Shown: positions 52,175 to 63,202, numbered from the stretch's first letter. The stretch is 64,000 nucleotides of DNA from Ulva prolifera (GCA_023078555.1 CM041198.1:6452924-6516923), one strand, 5' to 3'. Notes: a model not told the origin generated them from the letters alone. Program-made: numbers and translations.

Positions 52175-55100
52175 CGAGGCAAGCCGGAGCAGGGAGAGAC
52201 CCACCTCCAACCTTCCAGAGGGACTCAACCCTCTGGTAGCATGGGTCTTGTATGAAAACGCACACTGCTGCCGTTTCCTCGGCGTGAAGGAAAAGCTTCT
52301 CCATCCGTCCGATTCGGTAGCCCGGCACATTGGGGACCGGTGTCACGCAATGCTGGCCAACACAAATGGGGTCCCTGCCACCCCGGTGTACCAGCTGACC
52401 TCGGGCGCTCCGGTCTTAGCGGACATGGACGCCTTCCACTCTGACCTCATCCACGCGCGCGTGCGCTCTTGAGACTTTACACGAGTTCGGTGTTGTTTGG
52501 CAGCATTGCATGTATGCGTGCGGGTTGTTGTTCACAGGGCCTGCAAGAAGTCGCGCATGCATGGTAGTGGCTGTGGTGTCCCCGTTACGGGTGATACCTC
52601 GGTCCTACCCTGTGACAGGGCTGCTCTCGAGTTGTCCAGCAGACCTCCTTGTGTGCAGGATGTGAAATGCCTCGGCGACTTTGTGTTGTGGGATATCCAT
52701 ATCTGGGGATCCAAGAATATAGATGACATAATCAAGGGAGGTGTCATCTAACAAAGGACTCGTTGCTTCAGGTAAGCCCCAGTGGTAGAGCATGTAGTGT
52801 GTACTCATGAGGTCACCGGTTCAATTCTTACTTTCATTTCTGCCGCGCGACTTTACGCGATGGCAAGGTACGCTCCCCTCCACGTCGTCATGCACAGTCA
52901 GCATGCTTACAAGCTCAGGCACGCGCATTAACCCCTGTGCACACTCGATGAGACTAACACGCGTCTTGACACTTTGTCTCCGCTGTTTCCACTCTAACAC
53001 CCTGGGTGTTGGCTTATGCGGCGGAGCACCCGCTGTTCGATAGGTCAGGGGTGCGATGCGCCAATGTTCTGTAAGTGTCAGCTTGACCTGCGTGACTTCG
53101 TTCTGCTATGGCTTCCACCAGTTTGTCCATCCCCCCGGGCTGGTTAACACCTTGTTCCAACCGTGCCGGGAGACCGAGTTGCCCGAGCCCTCTGCCCCAA
53201 GTGGAGCTCTGTCCACAACTTCTACTCCCACATTATGGGAGCATGTGTAGGGCTGCGGCGAACCACCGAGGACCTGGCGGCATTCGCCGAAAGTGGTGTC
53301 CACCTTTTCATGCATGCCTACCGGCGCCTCGTCGCTGCGGCAGCTACCGGCCATCCTGGGGCGCCTGTCCTGGAAACGCGGTGCCAAGAGGACATTCCAG
53401 CGATGGAGCCCACCCTCCTGGATCCTGCCTTTGCCGCCATCTTGGTGTGCGTGGTGAATACCAGCTGTGCGCAGTCTCCTTTTCTTTTGCCATTGTGCCT
53501 GTGCACTGTACAGTGCTGCCTTGTAGTAGCCCCTCGTGTGAGGCAAGCCAATAATGAGCAGGCGTTGCGGACACCTGAAGCACACGGCGCGTGCAGCCTT
53601 GGTGAAGTCGGGGTACGGTCTTCCCGTCAAGAAGTTGGTGAACGAGCTGCTTCCCTTGTGCCCTTCCCACACGCTGTGGCACTGGGCGCAACGGAGCTGG
53701 CGGCACCTGAGTGTGGCGCATAAAGTCTCCGCGGGGAGCAGTTCGGGCAGGCCGGTCTCCACGACCGCCGTTCGCCTAAGGCCAGGGACGTTCCCTGAGA
53801 TCAAGGACTGGGGATACGCCGGCGCTGTGGAACTGGCAAAGCTGTCAATCGCCAAAGGAATGCAGAGTCCAAGCTGCTACAAGTGCGCACACCCCGTAAG
53901 CCGTGTGTTTCTGTGCCAGCGGGTTTCTGCTTACATTATTAAATTTCTGTGTCTATTGCCTGTACCATGTGTCCCAACTTGTTATGAAATACCCTGTGGC
54001 CACTTCAGTGTATCTTTCTTTGGGTGCAAATCTGGTACTTGTGCAGTGCCGAGCTCGTCCACATACCCGCGGGCATCCTCGCCGCTCTCCCGGAGGACAG
54101 CCGCCACCCCCCTGTCATACCACCAAGTGACGGCGCGGGGGGGGGTCGGCGTCGGGCGCAGTGCAGCAGAGAAGGCTGGATCTGGCCAGCGCGATCGTGT
54201 AGCCGGTGGGAAATCTGGAGTGGGGAGGGTTACCGGCGCGGGACGCACCGGTGCACGCGGTAAGGCTTTGTTGCTGCGCAAACTGGGTGCCCGGAAAGCC
54301 GAAAAGGGAGCCACGGCTGCCAGTGCCCCCGCGGACAGCGACAGCGACACAGAGGAGTCCGGTGGGCGGGTGGGGGGACCCCGGGCCGTCCAACCGGGGG
54401 GTCAGCGGCTCCTAAGCCGCTTGGCAGTGCTGACGCAGTTATGTCCGGGCAGGGAGGACCAGCTTCGCAGCCGAGGGGGGGCGGGGGGTCAGCGGCTCCT
54501 AAGCCGCTCGGCAGCGTTGACCCAGCTATGTCCGGGCAGGGAGGACCAGCTCCGCAGCCGAGAGAGGGCGGGGGGGGGGGGGGGGGGGGGGGGGGGTGAG
54601 GATGGCCTGGTGCCTGATCCAGCAGAACCCGGAGAGTTGCAGTCCACAGCGGCAGCAGCCGGCGGGCCGCCCGAGTCGCTGGCTTCTGTCATGCCGCCGG
54701 GCCTTGCAGCGCCGTCTGCTGTACCTGCAGCACTTCCGTCGGATGGGGCATGTGCCCCAGACGACCTGGGAGGGGGTCTCAGGCTGCCGGTCCGCCCGAG
54801 CGAGGTGAGTGCCGTGCCTACTGCTGCACAGCCGGGTGGGGCCCCGAGCCGAGTTGCATCGGCAGGGCCGGGTCTGGCCAACCCATCTTCCCCTCAGGCG
54901 GGCCCTGGTGACTTCCCTGACCCCGTGCAAGCGGCGGGGGTGACACTCGGACCGGCTGCATTAGGGGCAAGGGAAGCTGTCGGTGGCCATGGCGATGGTG
55001 TTGATGCTGCTGGTGCCATCACCGACTATGCATCAGCCATCGCCTTCGCTGTTCGTCTTACAGATGATGCGTCGGACGGTCTTTCCAGTCTGGGCCTTGA

Positions 55101-55482
55101 AGGTGAGTCGGATGATGATCAGGCGGGTGAGGAATTCACACCTGGGCCCCCGCCATCCCAGGGCATCCACCTGCAGGATGACGAGGGCAGCCTGCAGCTG
55201 ACTGTGGACCAGTGTCCCGAAGCGCAGCAAACCCACCTGCGGGTGGACGCCTACTTAGACACCTCGCAGGCACATGGAATAGGGTGCCCTGCTCAACTGC
55301 GGCTCATCGTGGTAGCCTGCGAATTCATGTTTTTGAGCAATCCCAGGCTGCACTCGGATCCGCTTGCGCTGACTGCCAGCCTGCGGTCGGTGATTCAGCT
55401 GTATGGGCTTCAGGCTGACGATGCCACTGTCAGTGAGATCATCGAGCTTTTCCAACGAGTGTGCTCCGTCATTTTCTATTAA
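51068..55482 (+). CDS. Candidate multi-exon gene of unknown function
   Basis: Several plus-strand stretches look coding but lie in different frames, as expected of exons: 51068-51526, 51675-51950 (QVTDSGVRTTAITEARD, GEKRKRPDSPPP), ~52210-52472 (FLGVKEKLLHPSDS), ~53163-53460 (SSVHNFYSHIMGACVGLRR, LVAAAATGHPGAP) and 53554-55482. The last is the longest (642 codons): a Cys/His/Trp-rich start (MSRRCGHLKHTARAALVKSG, PLCPSHTLWHWAQRSWRHL), a probable in-frame intron near 53898-54045 (GTAAGC ... GTGCAG), a duplicated segment around SRLAVLTQLCPGRED, a poly-G run, an acidic Ala/Gly/Pro-rich part, and an ordered end (QLRLIVVACEFMFLSN, VSEIIELFQRVCSVIFY). I recognise no domain. It could be one gene, two genes, or part of a mobile element. 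Confidence 0.4.
52121..52174. repeat. Poly-G run, 54 bases
   Basis: Longest homopolymer in the window, between two candidate exons on the plus strand. Confidence 0.98.
52771..52834 (+). tRNA. tRNA-like sequence, probably a pseudogene
   Basis: AGCCCCAGTGGTAGAGC resembles a D arm (A box) and GGTTCAATTC a T arm (B box) at normal distance, and GTAAG/CTTAC could pair at the ends. The T stem and anticodon stem do not pair properly, so this is more likely a tRNA-derived remnant than a working tRNA. Confidence 0.3.
54570..54596. repeat. Poly-G run, 27 bases
   Basis: Uninterrupted G inside the long plus-strand frame, encoding glycine if translated. Confidence 0.98.
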
Positions 55483-55489
55483 CTTGGCC

Positions 55490-55727
55490 TGAACGTGACA
55501 GCTGTTTGCCCTAGCCCCCCACTGTTGCATATGCTCCCCCAACCCATAACCTGTACCGCCGCTCCGCCCTGCCCCCGCCTTGTCCTCTATCGGTAGTTGC
55601 TACGGCGTGACGCTTCTTTAAGTGCAGGGACGCCAGACTACCTAGGGGAGGACTGTAATGGAGTGCCCGGCTGTCGATGACGCACTACAGGGGGTATGTG
55701 GGCATGCGGCAGGGTTCCGTGACTGGG

Positions 55728-55759
<32 letters not shown>

Positions 55760-56544
55760 GGCTGTCTGTGATTGCAATCTCGTTTCCCTGATGTGCGGTT
55801 GAGCCTTGTTTTGTTGGGCGTATGGATGCAGTCATTCTGTGCTGTCGAAGCTGGTTTCCCAGTTTCTGATGATGATCCTTGGGGTATTAACGAATGCCAC
55901 CTGTTGGCATGCTGTACATCAGTACATATGTGACAGATCGGCTGCGTGAGCCTGGGTATCAAATGTGGAGCTTTTCTTAGGCCCCCACAGATGTACTCAA
56001 TAGACTGCGAACCCGCTACCCTTCGTCCTTCACATGATAGCTGAAGCGTATCGTTTCTGTATTGTCGAGTGTACAAACTGTCCAAAATGTGACATGGTAC
56101 AAGTAATCCTATCGCAAATATACAGGTTCAGCACACAGTGTACAACTTCCGGTGTATCCGTTGTAACGGTAGGCAGTCAACCACCCTAGGTGGAGATTTG
56201 ACATGTCTACCTCTACAGGCTACTAGCCCCTTCGCCGTAGGGACCCTGTGGCCACCGCCCCATGGTCTCCGCGTTCCTATGGCCTACAGTAGCAGTGGCA
56301 CATACAGGATCCCTGCCACCTGACTGGCGAGCACACCACCTGCTGCTTGGCTATGACTGTGATCCTACCGGCGATGATCTCCACGTCTACATGACTCGGC
56401 TACGCAGTTGCAGGTTCTTGGCCATTAACTGGTTGTATTGCCTGCAGAGTGTTTTGACGTGCGGCTTTGCTTCCTCCATGAAGGCGTCAAAACTCGCTTG
56501 GAGATACCACAGCCTGCAGTCAGGTAGTTCCTAGTGTGAGACGT
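55490..56544. other. Spacer with a poly-G run
   Basis: No gene is recognised between the ends of the plus-strand gene and the minus-strand protease. A 29-base G run lies at 55730-55758. The two genes are convergent. Confidence 0.5.
55730..55758. repeat. Poly-G run, 29 bases
   Basis: Uninterrupted G on the plus strand, in the spacer between convergent genes. Confidence 0.98.
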
Positions 56545-56572
56545 TCATGATACTACGGCGTTGCGGCGGGGT

Positions 56573-56605
<33 letters not shown>

Positions 56606-57433
56606 GATGCTCTCCCGAGGTTCTGAATACGTAATGGGACTGCTACCCCTGTGGAACCCCACTGCGCCAAGATGCATCGAGGGAAACAGGTAGCCCTGCT
56701 CATCACAGTTGGGTGTGGAGGTGCATACCTCAACTCTTCTTCGGACTTGTCTGAAAAGGGCGGAGACTGGAGGTGGCGGTCCCATCTCGTGTCGGCTACA
56801 ATGTTGGTGGCATCCTCCGCGGATAGGTGGCCCAGCACATCGCCACCTCTCCCACCCCGGTGCCACTCTTGTATGAGTGCCCGGGTTAGGAGGATACGGT
56901 ACAACACCGCGTGTTGCACGCTGATGCGCCTTGTGCGAACAATGACCCTTCGAGTCACTTCCACGCCGTGCTGATCACTGCGCACCATGTTCCCCCCCTC
57001 CTGTCGCATATCACTCATAGCCTGGCATACCGCGTCGGCCATTAAAGCTGTGTAGACATCGCAGTCGTGGCCTTTCGGTTGCTGCGGGACTCCGGCGACC
57101 TGTACTTCACAGTGGGGTCTGGTGGGGGACTGAGGTGCCATCGGGTAACCGATGCAATGTACGGTCCAGAACGATGGTACGGCCCAGTGGGGTGCTGTCA
57201 GGGGTGGGGTCGGGATGCGGATTGTTAACGGGGCTACAAGGTCATTTGATGCTTCATCCGACTCGCTGTACGCAGATTTCAGGGACTGCTAGGCCTCGTT
57301 CTAAGCAGCGTGTATAACAGTGAGATTCGAACCTTCGTCAACTTCAGCATTATCCTCGCCGTACCTTTTGTCGGTCGGGTGGCCAATCTCAGGTTGCGTC
57401 GCCGGCTCTGTCCTGCCGGCAGTGACTGGGACT

Positions 57434-57466
<33 letters not shown>

Positions 57467-57977
57467 GGCATGAGCGGGGGCCCTGCCCTCCGCCTTGTCG
57501 AGAGCCCCGCACAGGGCCTCGCTTAGGGCGTCCTGCACCCGCTCAGCTGTGCCCGGCCCGGCTTCCGTAAAGCTGTCAAAAAATAACACACTCGGGGTCT
57601 TGTCTTGTAGCATGAGCCCTGCATCAAGCCGACAAAATGCGTGTTGACAGTCAGGGGCCTCCCCGCCGGGTGAGAGGACGATATGCCCAATTAACACTCT
57701 GCACAGGCATGGTCAGCCGAGGGAGCGTACATGGATGCCATACGACAGCCAGCGCCCAGTGGCCGTTCCGCGGGACTGGGACGAGGATGCATTCATGTTC
57801 GAATGCATGAGCTCCGTGCAGCCAGCTCCCCAAGGCGACGGTGCGGCTATCAGTCCATTCTGCTCCCGAATCCCCAGTGCACACCCTAGCCATGTTATGG
57901 CTAGGCACGGCGATGACACCCCCACCTGCCAGCTGCACACATCTAGCGCACGCATAATCTACGTGGGGCGACTCCAA
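56545..57977 (-). CDS. Ulp1/SENP-like cysteine protease (C48 family)
   Basis: Catalytic motifs of the Ulp1 fold occur in order on the minus strand: His in RNGHWALAVVW (~57760), Asp in SVLFFDSFTEAG (~57575), Gln in VAGVPQQPKGHDC and Cys in the same segment (~57080). A 112-bp intron fits between the first two (57730-57619, GTACGC ... GATGCAG, phase 1). A longer intron, including the poly-G/poly-C run at 57436-57464, probably separates Asp from Gln/Cys, with phase-consistent ends near GTGCGG (~57500) and CCACCAG (~57120). After the Cys come ~60 helical residues (YTALMADAVCQAMSDM), as usual at the end of this domain. The Cys is followed by Asp (HDCDVY) where Gly is common. Enzymes of this family cut ubiquitin-like modifiers such as SUMO; Ulp1-like genes are also carried by several transposon groups. 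Confidence 0.65.
56573..56604. repeat. Poly-G run, 32 bases
   Basis: At the 3' end of the protease frame; read on the minus strand it would add polyproline. Confidence 0.98.
57436..57464. repeat. Poly-G run, 29 bases
   Basis: Within the probable second intron of the protease gene. Confidence 0.98.
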
Positions 57978-58850
57978 TCACTCCTCGGGCCGGCCTCTCC
58001 CGAGGGCTTCCAAGCACACTACCACAAATACCCTAGCTTCCCCGAAGTGACCTAGCTGCACCGACACTCCCCCCGTCGGTGGAGATGGCTCGTCGTCTTC
58101 GCCGGAGGAAATCTCCGTCGCAGGTTCCCCCACATGCAACTGTAGGGCGCCAGCTCCTGGAGCACTGGGCGACCACAGCTGCTTCAATTTCGCCCGAGGC
58201 TTGGCTGGCAGGTTTGAAACCCACGCCGGAGGATCAGGCGAAGGCGGGGCCAGATGTGCGACGGACAACACCCCGCCACCTTCAGCCATGGTAGCAGCTT
58301 CTCGGCCGGCCGCTCCCGGGTGGGGGGCAGGCAACCTCGGCCCCACCAGTCCGGGGGTAGCCCCGGACGGGTCGGCGGGTGGCTGCGCCGTGGGGTCTGC
58401 GCCGCCGGGGATGGGGGTGGCCGCGCTGTACCCGGCCGCAATGGGGGGAATGGGGCTAGGCCCGGCAGACGGGCCCGCGCCCGCTACCACCCCTCCACCA
58501 GGGTGGTGGGGGGCGTCGCTGTGACTGTCGTCCTCTCCTGCTGTTGGGAGAGGCTCTGTGTTGGACGCACCGGGCAGCACAGACTCGAGGATCCTTGGGC
58601 GCGGGCGGGGCGGCCTGTGATGGAGCGAGGCCCTCTATCGGTGGGGGCAGACATCCGGTGGTCCTGGAGGGTGGGGAGGCAGGGGCCTCTAGGGTGCCGG
58701 GCTGTAGTTGCTCAGGCGGCTCTGCTGTCTGGGGCCCCCCATCGGCCCGGGGGTTCGCGTGCTCCCCCCCTTCGGCTGGCTGACTTCCCAAGGCCCGCTC
58801 TACTGCAGCAGCACCCCCTCGCCGGCCACGATGGCCCCCCCTTCCACTAG
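57978..58850 (-). CDS. Low-complexity N-terminal part of the protease gene
   Basis: Minus-strand frames here are rich in Pro, Ala, Gly and Ser (PSPIPPIAAGYSAATPIPGG, PAWVSNLPAKPRAKLKQLW) with an acidic SSGEDDEPSPP segment, and they lead toward the Ulp1 domain through a probable splice near 57978. No ATG start is clear. Disordered N-terminal extensions are common in Ulp1 proteins. Confidence 0.35.
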
Positions 58851-59687
58851 AAGAATGGCGACACGGTGAATCGGAGAGCTGAAGTAGTGTGTACGGAGGG
58901 GCAGTTGGAGAGCCTTCGGAGAATCGGTGGAGGCCGGACGTAGGTTGCTAGGAGTATCGGAGACTTGTGGCGGAGGTGGGGCAGAGGCAGGTAGGATTTT
59001 CCGATTCACGTCCGGTACGCCCCAGGGCAACGCCTTTTGTTACTAGCCTGCCTTCGGAGCCCAACCGGAGGATGTACGGAAGAAAAGACGGTTCCGTTGT
59101 GCGTCCGACGGAGGGACTACGGACGCGTGCACTAAATTTCGGATCCGTCTCGGATCCGTATGGCGTCCGCCTCGGGGATGCGGGAAGTACAGGCTGGGCC
59201 GTAGGATTGGTGACCTCTTGACGTACATGTATCCGTCTGGCTTGAGATATACTCACGTATGGTTACGAGGAGTGTGCACTTGTGGACACGCAATGCTTGA
59301 CCAAAGGCGTCATGGGCGTTATTACCGGATCAGACTTGGTCGCGCACATGTAAGCGGAGTGCAGGAAGGATCGCGGTTTTGTGGAAGCATGATGTGGTTG
59401 TTTTCTTTGTTATGAGGCACGTGAACACGGGGCTGCAGTTGGAAACATGCCTGCATTGATATGCTGTAGGTGCTTACATGGCGCGTGCTTTCCTTGTTCA
59501 TCGCTAGATTCATACATAGCTCACACTCCCACACATTTCCTCAGGACAGACTCCCTGACATTCCGCGGACAGGACCGGGCAAAGGACCTATGTATACGTA
59601 CAGGCTGCAAGATGGTCCTGAGATGGCCCAAATACAACCATACAATGCACTGGCATGTCTACTCGTCCTCGTCCGGGAAGCCGTCAA
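58851..59687. other. Spacer without recognised genes
   Basis: Contains CACTAGAAGAATGGCGACA at 58849, similar to CACTAGGAGAATGGCGACA at 50091, and GGATCCG-rich sequence near 59140-59160. No gene is recognised. Confidence 0.4.
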
Positions 59688-60035
59688 TTAAGGAGTCTTG
59701 CACCTTTGACAACTCGGCCTGCATGCAATACCAGCTGCATGAGTGCACGGCTCTAATGCATTCGTGGTGTGATCGACTGTCACACAAATAGTGCTACAAT
59801 TGCAGGCATTGGTGTCACATGTCAGATCAAGTGTATCGGGGTAGTGACATACCGTCAATACACCAAGCTGCTGTTTTAATTTCTGCACACTCGCACCCTT
59901 GCTTCTGGGCTGATGCCTTGCCAGCTTAGCCTTGCAATCCTCAATCTTTTTCCGAATATCCCTACGCGCTTGGTGGGCGGCCTCCTTCTCTGCCTTGGCC
60001 TTTCGCTTCTCAAGAGCTTTGTTGGACTTCTGCAA
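59688..60035 (-). CDS. Coiled-coil ORF
   Basis: The first half is a Lys/Glu/Arg/Ala-rich helix (MQKSNKALEKRKAKAEKEAA, ARRDIRKKIEDCKAKLARH, SVQKLKQQLGVL) with heptad-like spacing. The second half is Cys/His/Thr-rich and may be past a splice site or non-coding. It is an exon of an unrecognised minus-strand gene, possibly continuous with sequences near 60116-60200. Confidence 0.4.
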   Translation of the reverse strand: MQKSNKALEKRKAKAEKEAAHQARRDIRKKIEDCKAKLARHQPRSKGASVQKLKQQLGVLTVCHYPDTLDLTCDTNACNCSTICVTVDHTTNALEPCTHAAGIACRPSCQRCKTP

Positions 60036-60379
60036 TGTACAGGCGCTCTTACACCTGGTCTGATGATGGGTGGGGCAAGTACAATCGGACTAGGCGTCAA
60101 TTGGCACAAATCATAAGAGGACATACCGGCGCTGCGGCTTGTAACTCCATCTCCGGGGACTCGCATCGATCGTCTGCCCGCTGTCGTGAGATGGCACCTC
60201 ACTCTGGCGCAGGCATGTGGTTACAATGCATGAAACTCATGAGTCATGATGTACAGTCATACGCAGGTGTCTGTCATGACACATGTCATGGCACACTTGT
60301 ATATATTAAGATCCTCGTGCTTCACGAAGATCACCAAGTCAGGATCCCACAAGATACATACACGTGGCGCTTGCGCCGC
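60036..60379. other. Spacer without recognised genes
   Basis: No gene is recognised. TCATGA/CATGACA repeats lie near 60240-60290. Confidence 0.4.
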
Positions 60380-61130
60380 ACACACTTGTATGGTCACACA
60401 CTCTATTGCATTTCACAAAGTCAGCTTATAAAAGGTCGTGCACCTAATCATGCACGCGAACACAAGTGACCTCAGCTTATGAGGCCGCCTGTGCGACAAG
60501 TTACAACCATCCGCCAGATCGGGCAGTCGCACGCGTCGCGGAGACGCGGTGCGCTTGCGCGCCGTCAGACTCAGCTGTGCACGTCAAAATGTACACAGGC
60601 ACGGACAGCTCAGTCCCGGCGCCCCTCTAGTTACACGCTGTGGCGGCTATGTCAAGATGCTGCACATTATCGCGCACAATCTCGGGATGAGATCCAGCTT
60701 TCAGCGTGTCGATCTCTGGCTCGCACCACGCCACGCCCGCCCATGGGGCAGCATCGTGCGCAGCCTCCCTCAGAGATCCTCATGCACCACGCACTGCGCA
60801 CAGAACACTGTCAAACACTCACGCATTTCAGCGTGTCACCACAAGTCACTGGGGATCCCTCACTTATTGGGGATTCCATCAGATGACTGCGTAGGGTGCG
60901 CAGCATCTTGGCGAGGCCAGCCATAGCAGGGGGTAGTCCTGGGCGCATCACAAGCAGTATTTATACTGCGCGCTTGCTGGGTCCGACACAGTTCGCACTG
61001 GTTCGGATGGGGCGCTTCTATTGAGCACTTCTTCCATCTTGTCCTGCGTACATGCATCCAATCTCTGTTTATTGTCGCCGCATAGGTCCTCGTGCCTGGC
61101 CGTAAGCCCACGCTTCCACTGTCAAGCTTT
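60380..61130 (+). mobile_element. Solo LTR related to the chromovirus, plus orientation
   Basis: Around 60900-61110 it matches the chromovirus LTR in inverted orientation: GGCGAGGCCAGC, CCTGGGCGC, a TATA palindrome (60954-60969), GCGCTTGCTGGG, then CTCTGTTTATTG and CCTCGTGCC. Ends are estimated from the LTR length and no TSD was identified. It overlaps or abuts the 3' end of the minus-strand gene at 61122. Confidence 0.55.
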
Positions 61131-61745
61131 CCAAGGTACTCCGCTCAGAGACCAGGGACCTCGCGTCCTAGACACCCGCTGGGGAGAATCAGGCTCTTCC
61201 TCTTCACCCATCTGATCGTGACCCACCTCTTCCACGTCCGGCTGGTGCTCACTGTCCTTATCAGCAGTGCGGTCTGCCCTTGGTTCTAGCCCTGGCCGCC
61301 GGGGAGAAAAGTCAGCGAGCATTGTGCGCCGTCCGCTGTTGGAATGAGTGCCCCGTCTTCCTGACTTCGATGCGGTAGGAGCCTGTACACGCATGGCTGC
61401 CTCGAATGATGGCACATGCCGCTCACACAGGCGCCCGTACAATCCCGGTACCACTTAATGGCCAACCTCAGGCGGGCAGTACAGCGTGTGGTGAGATTGT
61501 ACCTTCTCGGTCTTCCTTTGTCTCTTGCCCCGTTGGACGGGAGAGTCAGCGGTCCCTTCGAGGGCGCGCCGGGCCGCAGCAACCTTGGCGATTCCTTCGC
61601 ACACATACTCACCGTCCTCCATAGCCCAGGCCTCGGGGGTTTTCATGGGTTCGCTATCGATAGGGAAGCGGTCTCCTCTCACGGTGAACTGCGCACGAAC
61701 CACATTGGTTGGAACACAGTCGCCGAATGGCAGGTCAGTGGCCAT
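61122..61745 (-). CDS. 3' exons of an unrecognised minus-strand gene
   Basis: Two adjacent frames look coding: 61745-61455 (VVRAQFTVRGDRFPIDSEPM, ALEGTADSPVQRGKRQRKTEK) and 61454-61122 (HVPSFEAAMRVQAPTASKSG, DKDSEHQPDVEEVGHDQMGEEEEP, ending SLSGVPWKA). The first starts at an ATG, the second continues in another frame, probably after an intron near 61455-61500. An acidic EEEE stretch and a basic KRQRK patch suggest a nuclear, disordered tail. It is probably the end of the gene starting at 63202. Confidence 0.4.
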
Positions 61746-61771
61746 GCAAGTGCGGATTCAAGCAGGCCGCG

Positions 61772-62130
61772 CCGCGCTGGAGTGGCCATTCGGCGAATGG
61801 CCACTCCGGGCGCGTGCAGTGCAACACAATGCATGACGCGCTGGAGTGGCCATTCGGCGAATGGCCACTCCGGGCGCGTGCAGTGCAACACAATGCATGA
61901 CGCGCTGGAGTGGCCATTCGGCGAATGGCCACTCCGGGCGCGTGCAGTGCAACACAATGCATGACGCGCTGGAGTGGCCATTCGGCGAATGGCCACTCCG
62001 GGCGCGTGCAGTGCAACACAATGCATGACGCGCTGGAGTGGCCATTCGGCGAATGGCCACTCCGGGCGCGTGCAGTGCAACACAATGCATGACGCGCTGG
62101 AGTGGCCATTCGCCGAATGGCCACTCCAAC
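61772..62130. repeat. 64-bp palindromic satellite, 6 units
   Basis: Each unit has a 27-bp palindrome (arm GAGTGGCCATTCG, one central base) at 61780, 61844, 61908, 61972, 62036 and 62100, followed by CGGGCGCGTGCAGTGCAAC and GCATGACGCGCTG. The centre is G in five units and C in the last. No stop occurs on the minus strand in any frame. A mutated half-palindrome lies near 62497-62510. Confidence 0.97.
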
Positions 62131-62524
62131 TCTGACCAAGGTGGAGGACATGCCTTGGTGTTCTGGAACACATTCATTGCCGCGAGCAGCTTCCTCTGCT
62201 CGCGGGCGCTGGGATTCCTCCGCAGGCCCGTGTTATGGTCCCACGCCCGTCTCGAAAACTTACTGCACATCGGGTCACCTCCGTTTGGGCGGATACTGTG
62301 TGCTTCCCTTCTCCGCCACCGTTGGGCACGGCAACAGGTACGGCATAACCCGAGCATCAGCAGAGGCACACTCTTTGGTCACGGCGTTCAAATGGGCGTG
62401 CTGGCGGTAGAAAGCATGATTGATATTAGTAGCAGCTTCGTACGCTTCACCTGTTCTGCCGACCTGTACACAATACCCGTCACTGCATACTGACCGCGAA
62501 TGGCGACTCTGACGTGCCAAGACA
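62131..62524 (-). CDS. Possible internal exons of the minus-strand gene
   Basis: Two stretches look coding in different frames: about 62470-62340 (TGEAYEAATNINHAFYRQHA, LLPCPTVAEKG) and about 62300-62130 (SIRPNGGDPMCSKFSRRAWD, SAREQRKLLAAMNVFQN). The second runs without a stop into the 64-bp satellite. No domain is recognised. Confidence 0.35.
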
Positions 62525-63202
62525 CTACACTGACAGTCGGTGGCATGCGATCCCGTGGCCCTGACGGGGTGGTAGTGGACCCCAGTTTTCAATCACGTTG
62601 TTAGTCGGAGACAGCAGCCGTACCCCATGTGCAGCTTTGCCGAGTGCGTCCGCCTGTGGTTTCGTTAGAATACTCCCGACCCACAACTTCTCGTCGTCTG
62701 GGAGGGCCAGGTTCACTAGTGCCTGCACCTTCTTGCCTTGCGTGTGGGCATCGGCCATTCCCGCCACCTTGGATCTCATCCCTTCCGTCCACATCATCAC
62801 CGCATCCTTCATCGTTTCCCACCGCCTGGCAGCTTCGGGGTCCGCAGTCAAGGCCGTAGCTGTGGAGTGTGCAGTGCCGACGGCTGCCGACGCTTGTCCC
62901 ACGCTCCCTCTGCCCTTGCCCAGCGCCTTCACCAGCACGGGCGGCTTCAGCAGTCCAGCGATTGTGCCTTTCCTGAAGAAGTACTTTACGCACGTCATCA
63001 GTTTCTCGACACTGTCGATATCAACGGAGCTGTCTTTGTCGACGGTTGACGTCAAAGTCAACCCGTCGACGCCGGCACCTCTGCTCCACACGTTGCTGAC
63101 CAGCACGTCAAGCATCCCTGCTCCGTTGTCTGCGTCTTCTACAACTTCTTTCTCGATGACGACGGGCGCCGCGCGGAGGAACGTGAACTGCAGGTTGGAC
63201 AT
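62525..63202 (-). CDS. N-terminal exon of an unrecognised gene
   Basis: A clean 225-codon frame starts at ATG 63202 (MSNLQFTFLRAAPVVIEKEV). It has an alternating hydrophobic/charged pattern (VDGLTLTSTVDKDSSVDIDS, LMTCVKYFFRKGTIAGLLKP, ETMKDAVMMWTEGMRSKVAG, LALPDDEKLWVGSILTKPQA) without low complexity, unlike most ORFs nearby. It is divergent from the zinc-finger ORF at 63540, with ~340 bp between that may hold a shared promoter. The end may be spliced into the downstream exons near 62470. I do not recognise the family. Confidence 0.5.
   Translation of the reverse strand: MSNLQFTFLRAAPVVIEKEVVEDADNGAGMLDVLVSNVWSRGAGVDGLTLTSTVDKDSSVDIDSVEKLMTCVKYFFRKGTIAGLLKPPVLVKALGKGRGSVGQASAAVGTAHSTATALTADPEAARRWETMKDAVMMWTEGMRSKVAGMADAHTQGKKVQALVNLALPDDEKLWVGSILTKPQADALGKAAHGVRLLSPTNNVIENWGPLPPRQGHGIACHRLSV

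Noticed and set aside
51299-52330. 343-codon minus-strand frame with polyproline
   Set aside because: It is mainly the antisense of plus-strand exon-like sequence, and the polyproline is just the G54 run; no domain.
61772-62130. CRISPR-like array
   Set aside because: Units are identical throughout with no variable spacers; a eukaryotic palindromic satellite.
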